Part shown: positions 43,753 through 53,939 of the stretch, one piece after another
Numbering within the stretch: position 1 is the stretch's first letter
How the letters are laid out: each line of letters begins with the position of its first letter
Origin: Branchipolynoe longqiensis
Taxonomy: Eukaryota; Annelida; Polychaeta; Phyllodocida; Polynoidae
Assembly: GCA_030323885.1 (NCBI GenBank)
Contig: CM059200.1
Coordinates: 1,293,436-1,357,435 of the forward strand
Length of the DNA stretch: 64,000 bases
Reading direction: 5' to 3'
Translations under genes and position numbers: made by a program
The notes under the pieces: generated by a model
Database searches by the model: none
What the model was told of the DNA's origin: nothing
Seen by the model: only the letters and a program-made list of their open reading frames with translations

Positions 43753-44036
43753 GATGCGCGAAAAGGAAGAGAGGAGGCGGGGGTGGAAATAAAAGGTTTT
43801 TATTTTCGCCTCAGAAAGCTTACAGGGCATACAGGGTAAACAGGGTAAACGAGGAAAGAAGTAAATAATGAAGGATAAAATAAATGAGGAGCGGTGTAAA
43901 TATAGGAACAGAGTTCAAATGTCAAAATGTAGGAACAGAGTTCAAATGTCAAAATATAGGAAGAGGTCAAATGTCAACATATAGGAACAGAGTTCAAAAG
44001 TCAGTGGAGTGAGGGGGTGCCGAGGAGCCCTCCACC
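43753..44036 (-). repeat. split direct repeat B1
   Basis: Partner of B2, with minus-strand AATAAA at 43804-43799, about 0.8 kb past the end of the gag frame. This position could serve for transcript 3'-end formation. Confidence 0.85.
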
Positions 44037-44575
44037 AAAAGTAGGGGAGGGCTCGAGGCGCGCCCGAGGCGGGGGGCCGGGGCGCCCGAGGCGGGGGTCC
44101 GGAGGTGAAGGTCTGGGCGGGGAGGGCTGGCGGCGCGCCCGAGGCGGAGCAGATGGGCCGTGTCGGGGGTCAGGCTCCCTCTGGGGGCGGGTAGTGTCCC
44201 GGGCCTGCGTCGACAGGGAGCGGGCGGCCAAAAAGGGGGAGGCCCGCTCCTTGGCGGGATCCGGTGAGGAGGTCCGACGAGGGTCGAGCAGGGGGGCAGC
44301 GAAGTCCTCGGGGCTGGATGGGGTGGTGGTCGGGGTCTGGGCGGCGGTGTTGAAGGCGGTGTCGTGAGGGTCGGTGGCAGAGGGTTCCTCCTGAGGCTGG
44401 GCTGGGATGCGGTCCGAGGTGTGATGCCCGAGGTGATGATCCTCGGCTGGTGCTTGGCGGCGCTGCGTTCGATGGTCGCTGGGAGGTTGTCGGCGGGGCT
44501 TGCGGGGCTGTCGGCAGTGGTGGGGGTGAGGCGCCGGAGGGGTCCCCCCGGGCCGGCCGGAGGGAGGCCGGCGGA

Positions 44576-45705
44576 TCAAAAATCCGCCGAGGTGGTGGGG
44601 GGGGTCTGGCGCTCACGGGTTTGTTTCGTGATGCAGTCGGCCTCGCTGTGCATGGTGAAGAGGCGCCTCACATTGGCGCAGTATGCGCAGACGTGATGGC
44701 GCGTGTCCCCCGCCTCACCGTGGGCCTCCCCGAGGCAGGCCCGATCGCACGAGGCGGGGGCGCGGTTCCAGGCCGGGCAGGGGGCGCCGTGGGTCTCCCT
44801 GTCGTAGGTGGCGCGGGCGTCAGCCTGAGGTCGGGGGTGGTGGGCGCCTCGCTGGAGATGGTCGGGTAGGCGGGCCGGGGCGGCGGTGGCTTGCTCCTCG
44901 GGCATGGCCAGGCAGTCTAGCCTCATGAGGTTGAGGGCCACCGGGTCATGCCACCCCTGGGGGAGGGTTCCGTCCGCGATCGCTGTAAACACGGTCTCGG
45001 AGTACCGGCGGACGGTTGCCCAGGGGTAAATCAGGTTGTCCCGGCAGACTGTGAGGTGGTGGTGGTGGAGTCCCTGGGCGGAGTGGGCGGGGAAGTCTGG
45101 GTGGTCGATGAGGGTGAGGAGGGCGAGGGCATATTCGTCCTTCGTCGCCTCCCCCCTCTTCACCGGCTTCCTCTCGGGCCCTCGCTTCACCAGGTCGGAG
45201 GGGAAGATGAAGTTGGCCGGGATCCCTTGGCGCCTGGTGCAGTGCCGCGCCTCGGCGGATGCCAGGATGTCCCGGACGGCGTCGGCCGCGGAGGCGGGGG
45301 TGTGTCGGGTCCGCTCCTCTTGGTAGGGCGGCGAGGTGACGGGGGAGGCTTGGGAGAGGTGGCGGTACCTCTCGTACTCCGGGTGCGCGGCCCCCGGTGG
45401 GGGCGCCTGAGGTGGCGGCCGGGGCCGGGCCGCGGTGCTGGCGCCCGAGGTGTCGGGGCCTCCCCGGTGCCCAGGGAGTCGATCCGGGCGTGGAGGTCGG
45501 CGGCGGCCTGGCGATGCTCCAGCTGGATGCGCTGGAGAGCCTCCAGGACTAGGGCGATCTCGGCGCCCGAGGCGGGGCCCGAGGTCGCCGCGGGAGATGC
45601 CGAGGCGGAGGCCGGCGACTCGTCCCTCCTGGGAGTTGGAGAGGGCCCCGGGGTGCGGGGGGCGGCCCGGGAGCCCTTTCGTCCACGTCCCTTCCCTTGA
45701 GGCAT
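44576..45705 (-). CDS. gag-like ORF1 of the split-direct-repeat element
   Basis: Probable nucleic-acid-binding structural protein. From ATG at 45705, MPQGKGRGRKGSRAAPRTPG is basic and Pro/Ala-rich. EIALVLEALQRIQLEHRQAA follows as a likely coiled coil. The conserved-looking core lies in another frame downstream of about 45420 (YERYRHLSQ, KDEYALALLTLIDHPDF, YPWATVRRYSETVFTAIADG), so one frame change near 45420-45500 is implied. It may be mutation, programmed shift or an assembly error in GC-rich DNA. CAYCANVRRLFTMHSEADC near the end is C-X2-C-X9-H-X4-C, a widened zinc-knuckle-like motif. The frame stops at 44576. The gag assignment rests on context and motif, not on a clear homologue. Confidence 0.5.
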
Positions 45706-45748
45706 GCTGCAGATGTGGTGGGGCAGAGGTCCGAGGTGGAGAGCCGAA

Positions 45749-46052
45749 TGAAGAAAGGAGAGACCTGGGAGGCGGCAGGAAGGCGAGTGCCTGAGGGAGG
45801 CCAGGGGGCGGCCTTATAAGGGGAGAGGGAGGGGCGACAGCAGGTGAGTGTGAAAGCTGCCGGCCCGGGGGAGGGCGACAGGTGGCGAGCAGCGGCGTCG
45901 GGCGAGGCGTGAGCGCCGCGCGACGCGGAGGGCGGGGGAGGGGGGGGGGCGCGCCGCGCCGTCTGCCGAGGTGAGAAAGCAGCGCGACAGCGCGGGCGGG
46001 GGGAGGGTCTCTTCCTCTCCTCGCATCAACCGTAATGCTTCGCATTACGACC
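45749..46052 (-). repeat. split direct repeat A1
   Basis: Terminal repeat upstream of the gag-like ORF. It directly abuts LINE coding sequence at 46053. Confidence 0.85.
45813..45820 (-). promoter_or_regulatory. TATA-like box in A1
   Basis: CTTATAAG lies about 108 bp upstream of the ATG at 45705 in otherwise GC-rich DNA. The same box is conserved in A2 at 43514-43521. Promoter role inferred from position. Confidence 0.4.
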
Positions 46053-46306
46053 AATGTAAGCTGGCATTGTATTGAAGAGCTGCACTCCTCGGACAGAAAG
46101 ACTTCGTTCCCGCAGTGTTCTTGTAGACTGTGAGGCTTCTGTATTTATTGCTTGTACCTTACCAAGTCTCCCATATCTTTTTGAATGATCCATTGTTATG
46201 CCATGGTTCGGTGCTTTGCCTTCAATCATTTTCCAGGAAAATATAATTTGATATCTCTCACATCGACATTCAATGGAGTAGATTTTGAGGAATTTTAGTC
46301 CAGAAA
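46053..46306 (-). pseudogene. LINE 3' end, upstream part
   Basis: Minus-strand LKFLKIYSIECRCERYQIIF then SWKMIEGKAPNHGI and RTLRERSLSVRGVQLFNTMP, typical of the post-RT region of Jockey/CR1-like LINEs. It continues as RNQSNCSVQSF at 43128. The 5' end is truncated at about 46306. Confidence 0.75.
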
Positions 46307-46496
46307 TGGTTAATTAGTTATATATAATTTATATATATAATCCTCCGGTGCGACTGACACTGGTCAACATCCGGGGGAGGCAAGGTGGTCGAGATGGCAC
46401 CATTGGTACAGTGTTGTATCTTACAGAGGATAACAAATAATAATAATAAGTAATATTACCTTGTGAATTTGTATACTCGCATAATACGTTATACAT

Positions 46497-46528
<32 letters not shown>

Positions 46529-46639
46529 GGTCTAGCTACAAATAAAGCGAGACAACAAGGAGGTAATGGGTTGGGTTGAATTTCATGCTTTGAGGGCCAT
46601 AATACGATACACCAGTACCAGTGTACCAAACCCCATGAA
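46307..46639. other. unassigned, (TA)n tract
   Basis: TATATA run at 46503-46527 and TCCTCCGGTGCGACTGAC at 46341, a word resembling ATCCTCCGGAGCGACTGAC at 13418. No gene. Confidence 0.3.
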
Positions 46640-47369
46640 TCAAATCAATTCCCCCTGTTTACGAATCGCTCTGTTGTATTCAATATGAGCCACGTCTAAA
46701 AAATCATTCCTCATGACCCTTAGGCTGACAAAGCCTATATGCTCTAGTAGAGCCCTGTGGTCAGCAACAGTCATGCACTTAATATTAAGGGCCCATTTTA
46801 CTGTGGCGTGAATCATCTCGTGAGGGTTCAGATTGTGAATCTTCTTCTCTGCAAAGGTAAACTTCTGCAAGGACCACTTACCCTTGGGCCTCCTTGAAGA
46901 GCTAGCACTCCGTGAACTCAAACTGACATGGCGATGGCATCTCCTGCCACATGCCTGCCGCCCTGAGTGGCAATAAGCAGAATGGTCAATGCGCTGTTCA
47001 GCTGTCACAGCTGTCACAGCTGGTACCTCCTCTATTGCCTCCGCGTCTACCTCTCCTATCGCCTGCGCACCCGTCGGCATGCGCTGCCCGTCCCCACGTT
47101 CTTCCTCGCTCTCCGCCCTCTCACACCTCTCCTCCAATCATCTCACCCATTTCCTGAGCTCCATCTGCTCTATGTCCTTTAGAGCATCATGCTCAGGGTC
47201 CTCGAGTGTTATTTCAGCGACACCAGCTGCCAACACACTTGCCTCTTCTTGTTTCACTGCTTTAGTCGTCATCTTAATCGCAGTCGTCCACCTGGTCGTC
47301 CGGCCGCGCGTCCCACCCTACTTCACCCGACAACTAGCACACCTTCTTGCTTCCTCTGCACTATCCATG
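46640..47369 (-). pseudogene. gag-like pseudogene with two in-frame stops
   Basis: One minus-strand frame runs from ATG at 47369 (MDSAEEARRCASCRVK) through TAG and, later, TGA at 47140-47138 to a stop at 46640. The middle has ITLEDPEHDALKDIEQMEL with acidic helix character. The C-terminal part NLNPHEMIHATVKWALNIKC and VMRNDFLDVAHIEYNRAIRK resembles retroelement gag. No zinc knuckle follows. The start codon abuts the GT-rich satellite at 47370. Function inferred weakly. Confidence 0.45.
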
Positions 47370-48335
47370 TGAGTGTGAGTGTGGGTGTAGGTGTGATTGA
47401 GAGTCTGGGTGTAGAGTAGGTGTGGTTGTGAGTGTGGGTGTAGGTGTGATTGAGAGTCTGGGTGTCGGGTAGGTGTGGGTGTGAGTGTTAGTGTGAGTAT
47501 AGGTGTGATTGAGAGTCAGGGTGTGGGGTAGGTGTCTGTGTGAGTGTGAGTGTGGGTGTAGGTGTGATTGAGAGTCTGGGTGTGGAGTAGGTGTGGCTGT
47601 GAGTGTGAGTGTGGGTCTAGGTGTGATTGAGAGTCTGGGTGTGGAGTAGGTGTGGTTGTGAGTGTGGGTGTAGGTGTGATTGAGAGTCTGGGTGTCGGGT
47701 AGGTGTGGGTGTGAGTGTTAGTGTGAGTATAGGTGTGATTGAGAGTCAGGGTGTGGGGTAGGTGTCTGTGTGAGTGTCAGTGTGGGTCTAGGTGTGATTG
47801 AGAGTCTGGGTGTAGAGTAGGTGTGGTTGTGAGTGTGGGTGTAGGTGTGATTGAGAGTCTGGGTGTCGGGTAGGTGTGGGTGTGAGTGTTAGTGTGAGTA
47901 TAGGTAGGATTGAGAGTCAGGGTGTGGGGTAGGTGTGTATGTGAGTGTGAGTGTGGGTGTAGGTGTGATTGAGAGTCTGGGTGTGGAGTAGGTGTGGTTG
48001 TGAGTGTGAGTGTGGGTGTAGGTGTGATTGAGAGTCTGGGTGTGGAGTAGGTGTGGTTGTGAGTGTGGGTGTAGGTGATATTGAGAGTCTGGGTGTCGGG
48101 TAGGTGTGGGTGTGATTTTCAGTGTGGGTGTAGGTGAAAGTGAGAGTGGGTGTGAGTGTGAGTGTGGGTGTAGCCGCGATTGAGAGTCTGGGTGTGGGTG
48201 TCAGGGTGAGTGGGGGTGTGAGTGTGACTGTGTGTGAGTGTGGGTGTGAGTGTGGGTGTGAGTGTGGGTGTGGGTGTGAGTGTGGGTGTGGGTGTGAGTG
48301 TGAGTGTGGGTGTGGGGGTAGGTGTGAGTGTGAGA
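47370..48335. repeat. GT-rich satellite with about 58-bp unit
   Basis: GTGTAGGTGTGATTGAGAGT recurs about every 56-62 bp with GTGTGAGTGTGGGT filler. Larger blocks of about 235 bp are also repeated (for example 47415 and 47650). It ends in (GATT)n at 48329-48355. Confidence 0.9.
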
Positions 48336-48355
48336 GATTGATTGATTGATTGATT

Positions 48356-48710
48356 GGTGGTTGCTTTATGCCGTGTCGGCAGCATAGGCCATATTCACAG
48401 CGAGAAATGTTTGTTTTTGTTCAAACCATCGCTTTTACATGTAAAAGCATACAATCAATTTTGTGTCAATGGACACTCATGAATTTTGTAAACTCACAAT
48501 CATAATAGCTAAATAAAAGTATAAATGATAGTATTATTCACTGGTGAAATTTGTTTAAAACCTATATGAGGTGGTACAAACCAACTGCCCTCAAAAAGGC
48601 TAAAATGTTTTCTTGTTTTACTTTAGTAAAAAGGTCATTCATGTTATTTGCAATGTAAAATTCTTGGTGCAGGGCCATGAAATCCACACAGTTTAATAAA
48701 GTGTGTTTTA
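48356..48710. other. unassigned AT-rich spacer
   Basis: Unique sequence between two GT-rich arrays. No gene recognised. Confidence 0.4.
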
Positions 48711-49600
48711 ATGTGGGTGTGAGTGTGAGTGTGAGTGTGGGTGTGGGTGTGAGTGTGAGTGTGAGTGTGGGTGTGGGTGTGAGTGTGAGTGTGGGTGTGG
48801 GTGTGAGTGTGAGTGTGAGTGTGGGTGTCGGGGCAGGTGTAAGTGTGAGTGTGGGTACTGGTGTGAGTGTGGGTGTGGGTGTGAATGTGTGTGTGGGTGT
48901 GGGTGTGGGTGTGGGTGTGGGTGCGGGTGTGGGTGTGGGTGTGGGTGTGGGTGTGGGTGTGAATGTGGGTACTGGTGTGAGTGTGGGTGTGGGTGTGGGT
49001 TTGGGTGTGGGTGTGAGTGTGAGTGTGGGTGTGAGTGTGAGTGTGGGTGTGAGTATGAGTGTGAGTGTGAGTGTGAGTGTATGTGTGGGTGTGGGTGTGG
49101 GTGTCAGTAATGGTGTGGGTGTGAGTGTGGGTCTGAATGTGGGTGTGAGTGGGGATGTGAGTGTGGGTGTGAGAGTGAGTGTGGGTGTGAGTATCAGGGT
49201 GGTTGTGGATGTCAATGCGAGTATGAGTGTATGTGTGATTGTGACTCTGGGTGCGGGGGTAGGTGTGAGTGTGAGTGCGTGTGTGGGTGTGAATGTGAGT
49301 GTGAGTGCGTGTGTGGGTGTGAGTGTGGGTGTGAGTGTGGGTGTGTGAATGTGGGTGTGGGTGTGAGTGTCACTGTGAGTGTGAGTGTGGGTGTGGGTGT
49401 GAGTGTGGGTGTGAGTGTGGATGTGAGTGTAGGTTGGGTGTCAGTGTGAGTATGGGTGTGGGTGTGGGTGTGGGTGTGGGTGTGGGTGTGGAGTGTAAGT
49501 CTGGGTATGGGGGAAGGTGCGGGTGTCAGTGTGCGTGTGGGTGTCACTGTGGGTATGGGTGTGGTTTTGGGTGTGGGTGTTTGGTGTTAGTGACCTAGGA
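48711..49600. repeat. (GTGTGA)/(GTGTGG) simple satellite
   Basis: Hexanucleotide-like GTGTGAGTGTGGGT array. Translations (VSVGVG, CGCGCE, TPTLT) are compositional. Confidence 0.95.
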
Positions 49601-49611
49601 GCGGGATGGCT

Positions 49612-50350
49612 GTGGTGGCTGACCGCTTCCTACCACTCTTCATTACACCCAGGCCCAATTACGGAGTTCATTGCGGCTACAGCACACAGGACGAGGAGGC
49701 ATGAGTGGGATAACATGTCTTTATCCCGGGCGGCCCCCTGGGGCATTACATCAATGGTTTTACGGTGTTGCGGCCGTCCAAGAGCTGCAAGGAATCAGTG
49801 TCATGTGGTGATCAGAGTGGGCGATGAGAATGGCATGAATGAGGTGGGACAGATGATCAAGGCGAGGCGAGGTGAGATGTCAACCAGCGGGTAGCATTAG
49901 TTGAGTAAAGTAACATAGTGTATAGTAACAGTTGATGGTTAATTAATAAATAAATGATTAATTAAATAAAAGGTCCTCACCATTGGTTAATTGATGTAAT
50001 AGAATTCATTGATGATCATTGTTATTGTTTATATTTCTTCATGGTGCGGGTGGGTGGGTAAAATGGAGTAGTGGTCAGTCCGGATGGGTTATGCAGAGTG
50101 ACCAGCGTAGAGGCGTGAGTAGTGGTTATGAGGAGTGGAGGCTGTGATTGGCCGGAGGAGCCATGAGTGAGATGGGGGGTGAAGGAGTGGTGATGGAGGG
50201 CCGGTAGGAGTGGGTGGCAGTGTGTGTGCGTGCCCCCCTTGCCCCACCACCCGGCGATGGTGGGGGAGGGGGGGAATGTTCTGACTCGCAGCCCCGCGTG
50301 CCCCGCAATGACCCCGAATGAGCCCTCGCTCATTCCCCACAATTAGCAGA
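49612..50350. other. segment related to 38040-38830
   Basis: Contains the shared words described at 38089 and 38755. It is GC-rich at the right end with GGTGGGGGAGGGGGGG. No intact frame. Confidence 0.45.
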
Positions 50351-50587
50351 TGGACTAGTCTTGAACCGAGTACAAAAACAAGGGTGGTGGAGGGGGGGGG
50401 GGGGGGGGGGGGTAGCGGGCAACATCACACTGGATAGGTAAGTGAGCCATGGTACATATGTACATAATTATATATATATATATATATAAATAAACAACTT
50501 TTTAAAGGGGCCGGTGTGTTGACTGGGCATTAAATCACCATCAGTCACTGCCAACAAGTCATTGTGCTGAACGTAACCAGACGACCC

Positions 50588-50880
50588 TAACGGCCCGGTC
50601 ACATACACGTTAGTGGATGTAGTTGAACATAGTGGAGGCTAACATAGTTGAAAGTAGTTGAACGTAGTTGAACGTAGTTGAACGTAGTTGAACGTAGTTG
50701 AACGTAGTTGAACGTAGTTGAACGTAGTTGAACTTAGTTGAACGTAGTTGAACGTAGTTGCACACAGTTGAACACACCAGTATCTGTACTTCTCCGGTAT
50801 GTTCAACTACGTTCAAGTAGGTTAGCCTCCACTACGTTAAACTACCTCAACTATGTGGTGCTATTGAAGGGCCCTATTCA
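50588..50880. mobile_element. palindromic MITE, GTTGAACGTA-word family
   Basis: The left end CGGCCCGGTCACATACACGT follows TAA (50588-50590). The left arm is a (GTTGAACGTA)n run at 50650-50760. The right arm has GTTCAACTACGTTCAAGTAG and GTTAGCCTCCACTACGTTAA, its reverse complement. The right terminus is eroded. Confidence 0.6.
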
Positions 50881-51019
50881 ATTTGTATGGTTAACTTTGT
50901 TCCCCGTACAGGAATCGTTGTTTGAAAGTTATTGGGAATGGGAATAATCTTGCCTGTTTTGGGAGATCAGGAGATCCGAACCCATGAGTTTGTGGGGTCG
51001 AATCCTGGTCGAGTCAAAC

Positions 51020-52235
51020 CCACCCACACCTGACACCCAACACTAACCCACACCCAGCCTGACACCAGCCACTAACCCACACTCCTCACCCTTCCCTGAT
51101 ACCCGCCACTAACCCAGATCCACTGTGCCCTGACACCCACCACTAACGCACATCCACTGTGCCTTGACACCCGCCACTAACCCACACACACCCCTCCCTG
51201 ACACCTACCTCTAACCCACACCCACCCCTCCCTGACACCTGGCACTAACCCACACCCACCCCTCCCTGACACCCACCAGTAACTCACACCCACCCCGCCC
51301 TGACACCCTCCACTGACCCACACCCAACCCTCCCTACCTCCCTCCACTAACCCACATCCACTGTGCCCTGACACCCGCCACTAACCCACACCCACCCCAC
51401 CCTAACACCCATCAATAACCCACACCCACCCCTCCCTGACACCCACCACAATCCCACATCCACTGTGCCTTGACACCAACCACTAACCCACACCCACCCC
51501 TCCCTGACACCCACCACTAACCTACACCCACCCCTCCCTGACGCCTGCCATTAACCCACATCTACCCCTCCCTGAGACCCACCAGTAAGTCAAACCCACC
51601 CCTCCCTGACACATACCATTAACCCACACCCACCCCTCCCTGACACCTGCCACTAACCCACACCCACCCCTCCCTGACACCCACCACTGACCCACACCCA
51701 CCCCTCCCTGACACCCACCACTAAATAACACCCACCCCTCCCTGACACCCGCCACTAACCCAGATCTACCACTCCCTGAGACCCACCAGTAAGTCAAACC
51801 CACCCCTCCCTGACACCCACCACTAACCTACACCCACCCCTCCCTGACACCTGCCACTAACCCACACCCACCCCTCCCAGACACCCACCACTAACCCACA
51901 CCCACCCCTCCCTGACACCCACCACTAACCCACACCCACCCCTCCCTGGCACCCACCACTAACCCAAACCCACCCCTCCCTGACACCCACCACTAACTCA
52001 CACCCACCCCACCCTGATACCCACCACTAACTCAACCCACCCCACCCTGACACCCACCAATAACCCACCCCCACCCCTCCCTGACACCCGCCACTAACCC
52101 ACACCCACCCCTCCCTGACACCCACCACTAACTCACACCCACCCCACCCTGATACCCGCCACTAACTCAACCCACCCCACCCTGACACCCGCCAATAACC
52201 CACACCCACCCATCCCTGACACACACCTGCGACTA
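51020..52235. repeat. 34-bp satellite
   Basis: About 35 units of CACTAACCCACACCCACCCC plus TCCCTGACACCCAC. Preceded by a SINE head remnant (GGGGTCGAATCCTGGTCGAG, 50995-51014). Confidence 0.95.
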
Positions 52236-52602
52236 TGTCAGGTTTCCCTGGCATACATCACTCTCACAGCCACAGTGGGTCATTACCCAACTGACTGACA
52301 CTACCAGCCATGGCTTGACCACAGAGAGACCCTCGGCTATCATTGTACCCTGAATAACCCAAGAAAAAATTGGTTCTTTCTTGAACTTGCACCATTTGGT
52401 CATGAATATTGCGAATAAGTAAAGTTGTCTTTGTCATGTTACTTACCCTTTAAGTGAGTAACGAGAATAAGAGTAGAGCGTGAAAGCCTCATTGTGTGTC
52501 GCATTATGCATTCATAGGGAAGCGATGTTGAAGGCGGTCAGAGTAGAAGCAGGAATGTGAAGCAGTGTTCGATGGATTGTTCGTGCGGTATTGTGTTTGG
52601 CG
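52236..52602. other. unassigned sequence
   Basis: No recognised gene or repeat. Confidence 0.3.
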
Positions 52603-52605
52603 TTA

Positions 52606-53294
52606 TACCCCTGTCACACTACGACGTAATGAGCGAACGTGAGCCTAATGTGGTGATTTTTCGTCATTACGTTGATGTACGTTGGATTACGTTATGATGA
52701 CGTCATAATGATGTTAGACTGACGTCGAGCTACGTCACATTACGTCGTGTTACGTCGAGTTACGTCGAAGTTTTGGACATGTTCAAAACGTTCGACGTAG
52801 CTTGAACTTAAGGGTTTACGTTAGCCGTACGTTCTGTACACGTTCGGGGAACATCAATGACGTTAAACAAACGTTATTAAAACGTCGGTCACTACATTCA
52901 ACTACGTTGCATTACGTTGCACTACGTTGACCCACATTAATCCGAGGGGGAATGTGCAGCCCACGTAGTGAAAACGCCGGGTTAACGGATGCCTAACGGA
53001 CATCCAACATAGGTTTACCGTTTTGCCACCGTTTCCTGACGTAAATAACGTAAGGTAACGTAAAGCAACGTAGTTCTGGCGATGGAATAACGTTCATAAC
53101 GTTCCGTGAGCGTAGTGACGTTGTCCTCTCACGATGATTGACGGTATCACTACGCTTTACCAACGTTACGTTCTCGTCCACTACGCTGCATCCACGTTCA
53201 ACTTGTGCCCAAATTTGCATACTACGCCGAGAAGTTCAACGTTCTTCACGTTCTCCCTACGTTGACCTCATTACGTCGTAGTGTGACAGCCCCA
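52606..53294. mobile_element. Harbinger-like palindromic MITE, ACGTTACGTCG-word family
   Basis: 689 bp. Ends TACCCCTGTCACACTACGAC and, reverse-complemented, TGGGGCTGTCACACTACGAC, both followed by GTAATGAG. TTA is duplicated at 52603-52605 and 53295-53297. The arms repeat ACGTTACGTC, ACTACGTTGC and related words in both orientations. Confidence 0.85.
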
Positions 53295-53839
53295 TTAATG
53301 CGCTAAATGCATGGTTATTTTCCAACTTGGACTCGAAGGTGTTGGGTTCGCTTGCAGCAATATGACCTTTTGCCCAGCTAAAATTTCATAATTTTGAAGT
53401 CCTGCCATTTTCTGAGATTCGGTCCATTTTTATAATCTAGTTTACTTTACTTTAATGGCACTTGTATTTCAAAGAGTTAAATTTGTAGATATTCTAAGTA
53501 AACATGCCAAATTAATTTGATTCAGCATTCAACATTGTGACACCGTAGTGTTCAGCGGTAACAGGTTCTAATATTAACAGCGTCTAAGTTGAATATACAA
53601 GATCAAATAGTCATGTGTCACATACGTCTTCTCTATATAGTTCAGCGTTAATAAGTCACCCTGAGCGTGCATCGATACAAGTCGAGACCCATCGTGACCT
53701 GAATGTCGCTAGGAATGAAACTAACAACAACACGCAAAACAGAGTTGAGAGGATTGCTATATATGGTACTGTTCAAAGTGAGGGGATTTACTAGTCAGTG
53801 CTGCATGACAAGCATTACCCAGGATGCTTCCACAGAACT
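53295..53839. other. unassigned; similarity to the 58.9-kb MITE
   Basis: TTATAATCTAGTTTACTTTA and GTAACAGGTTCTAATATTAA (53430-53580) resemble words of the MITE at 58942-59284, so a decayed relative is likely. No gene. Confidence 0.35.
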
Positions 53840-53854
53840 GGCGCCCTCTGGTGG
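53840..53854 (-). promoter_or_regulatory. CTCF-type core motif
   Basis: On the minus strand this reads CCACCAGAGGGCGCC, identical to 1727-1741 and pointing toward it. Surrounding sequence is unrelated to that of the first site. Confidence 0.45.
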
Positions 53855-53939
53855 CTTACAGGCGCATAAGGAGCTGCATATTAAGAAGTCTTTTTCCAGC
53901 CAGGCGGCGCGTTGTAAGGGTTAAAGCGAGGTGTGAAAG

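Larger units (their letters stand above)
43129..46052 (-). mobile_element. gag-only split-direct-repeat retroelement
   Basis: On the minus strand: A1 (46052-45749), internal (45748-44037), B1 (44036-43753), A2 (43752-43451), a 41-bp spacer (43450-43410), B2 (43409-43129). The plan A1-internal-B1-A2-B2, with B1 abutting A2, is that of DIRS-order retroelements. Repeat pairs are about 98% identical by eye, so it is young. The interior holds only a gag-like ORF, with no reverse transcriptase, RNase H or recombinase, so it would need proteins in trans. It is inserted in a LINE ORF with no obvious target duplication, as expected for recombinase integration. GC and CpG content are far above the flanks. 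Confidence 0.75.

Noticed and set aside
48562..49348. Thr/Pro and Val/Gly/Ser repeat proteins
   Set aside because: Compositional translations of the GTGTGA satellite on both strands.
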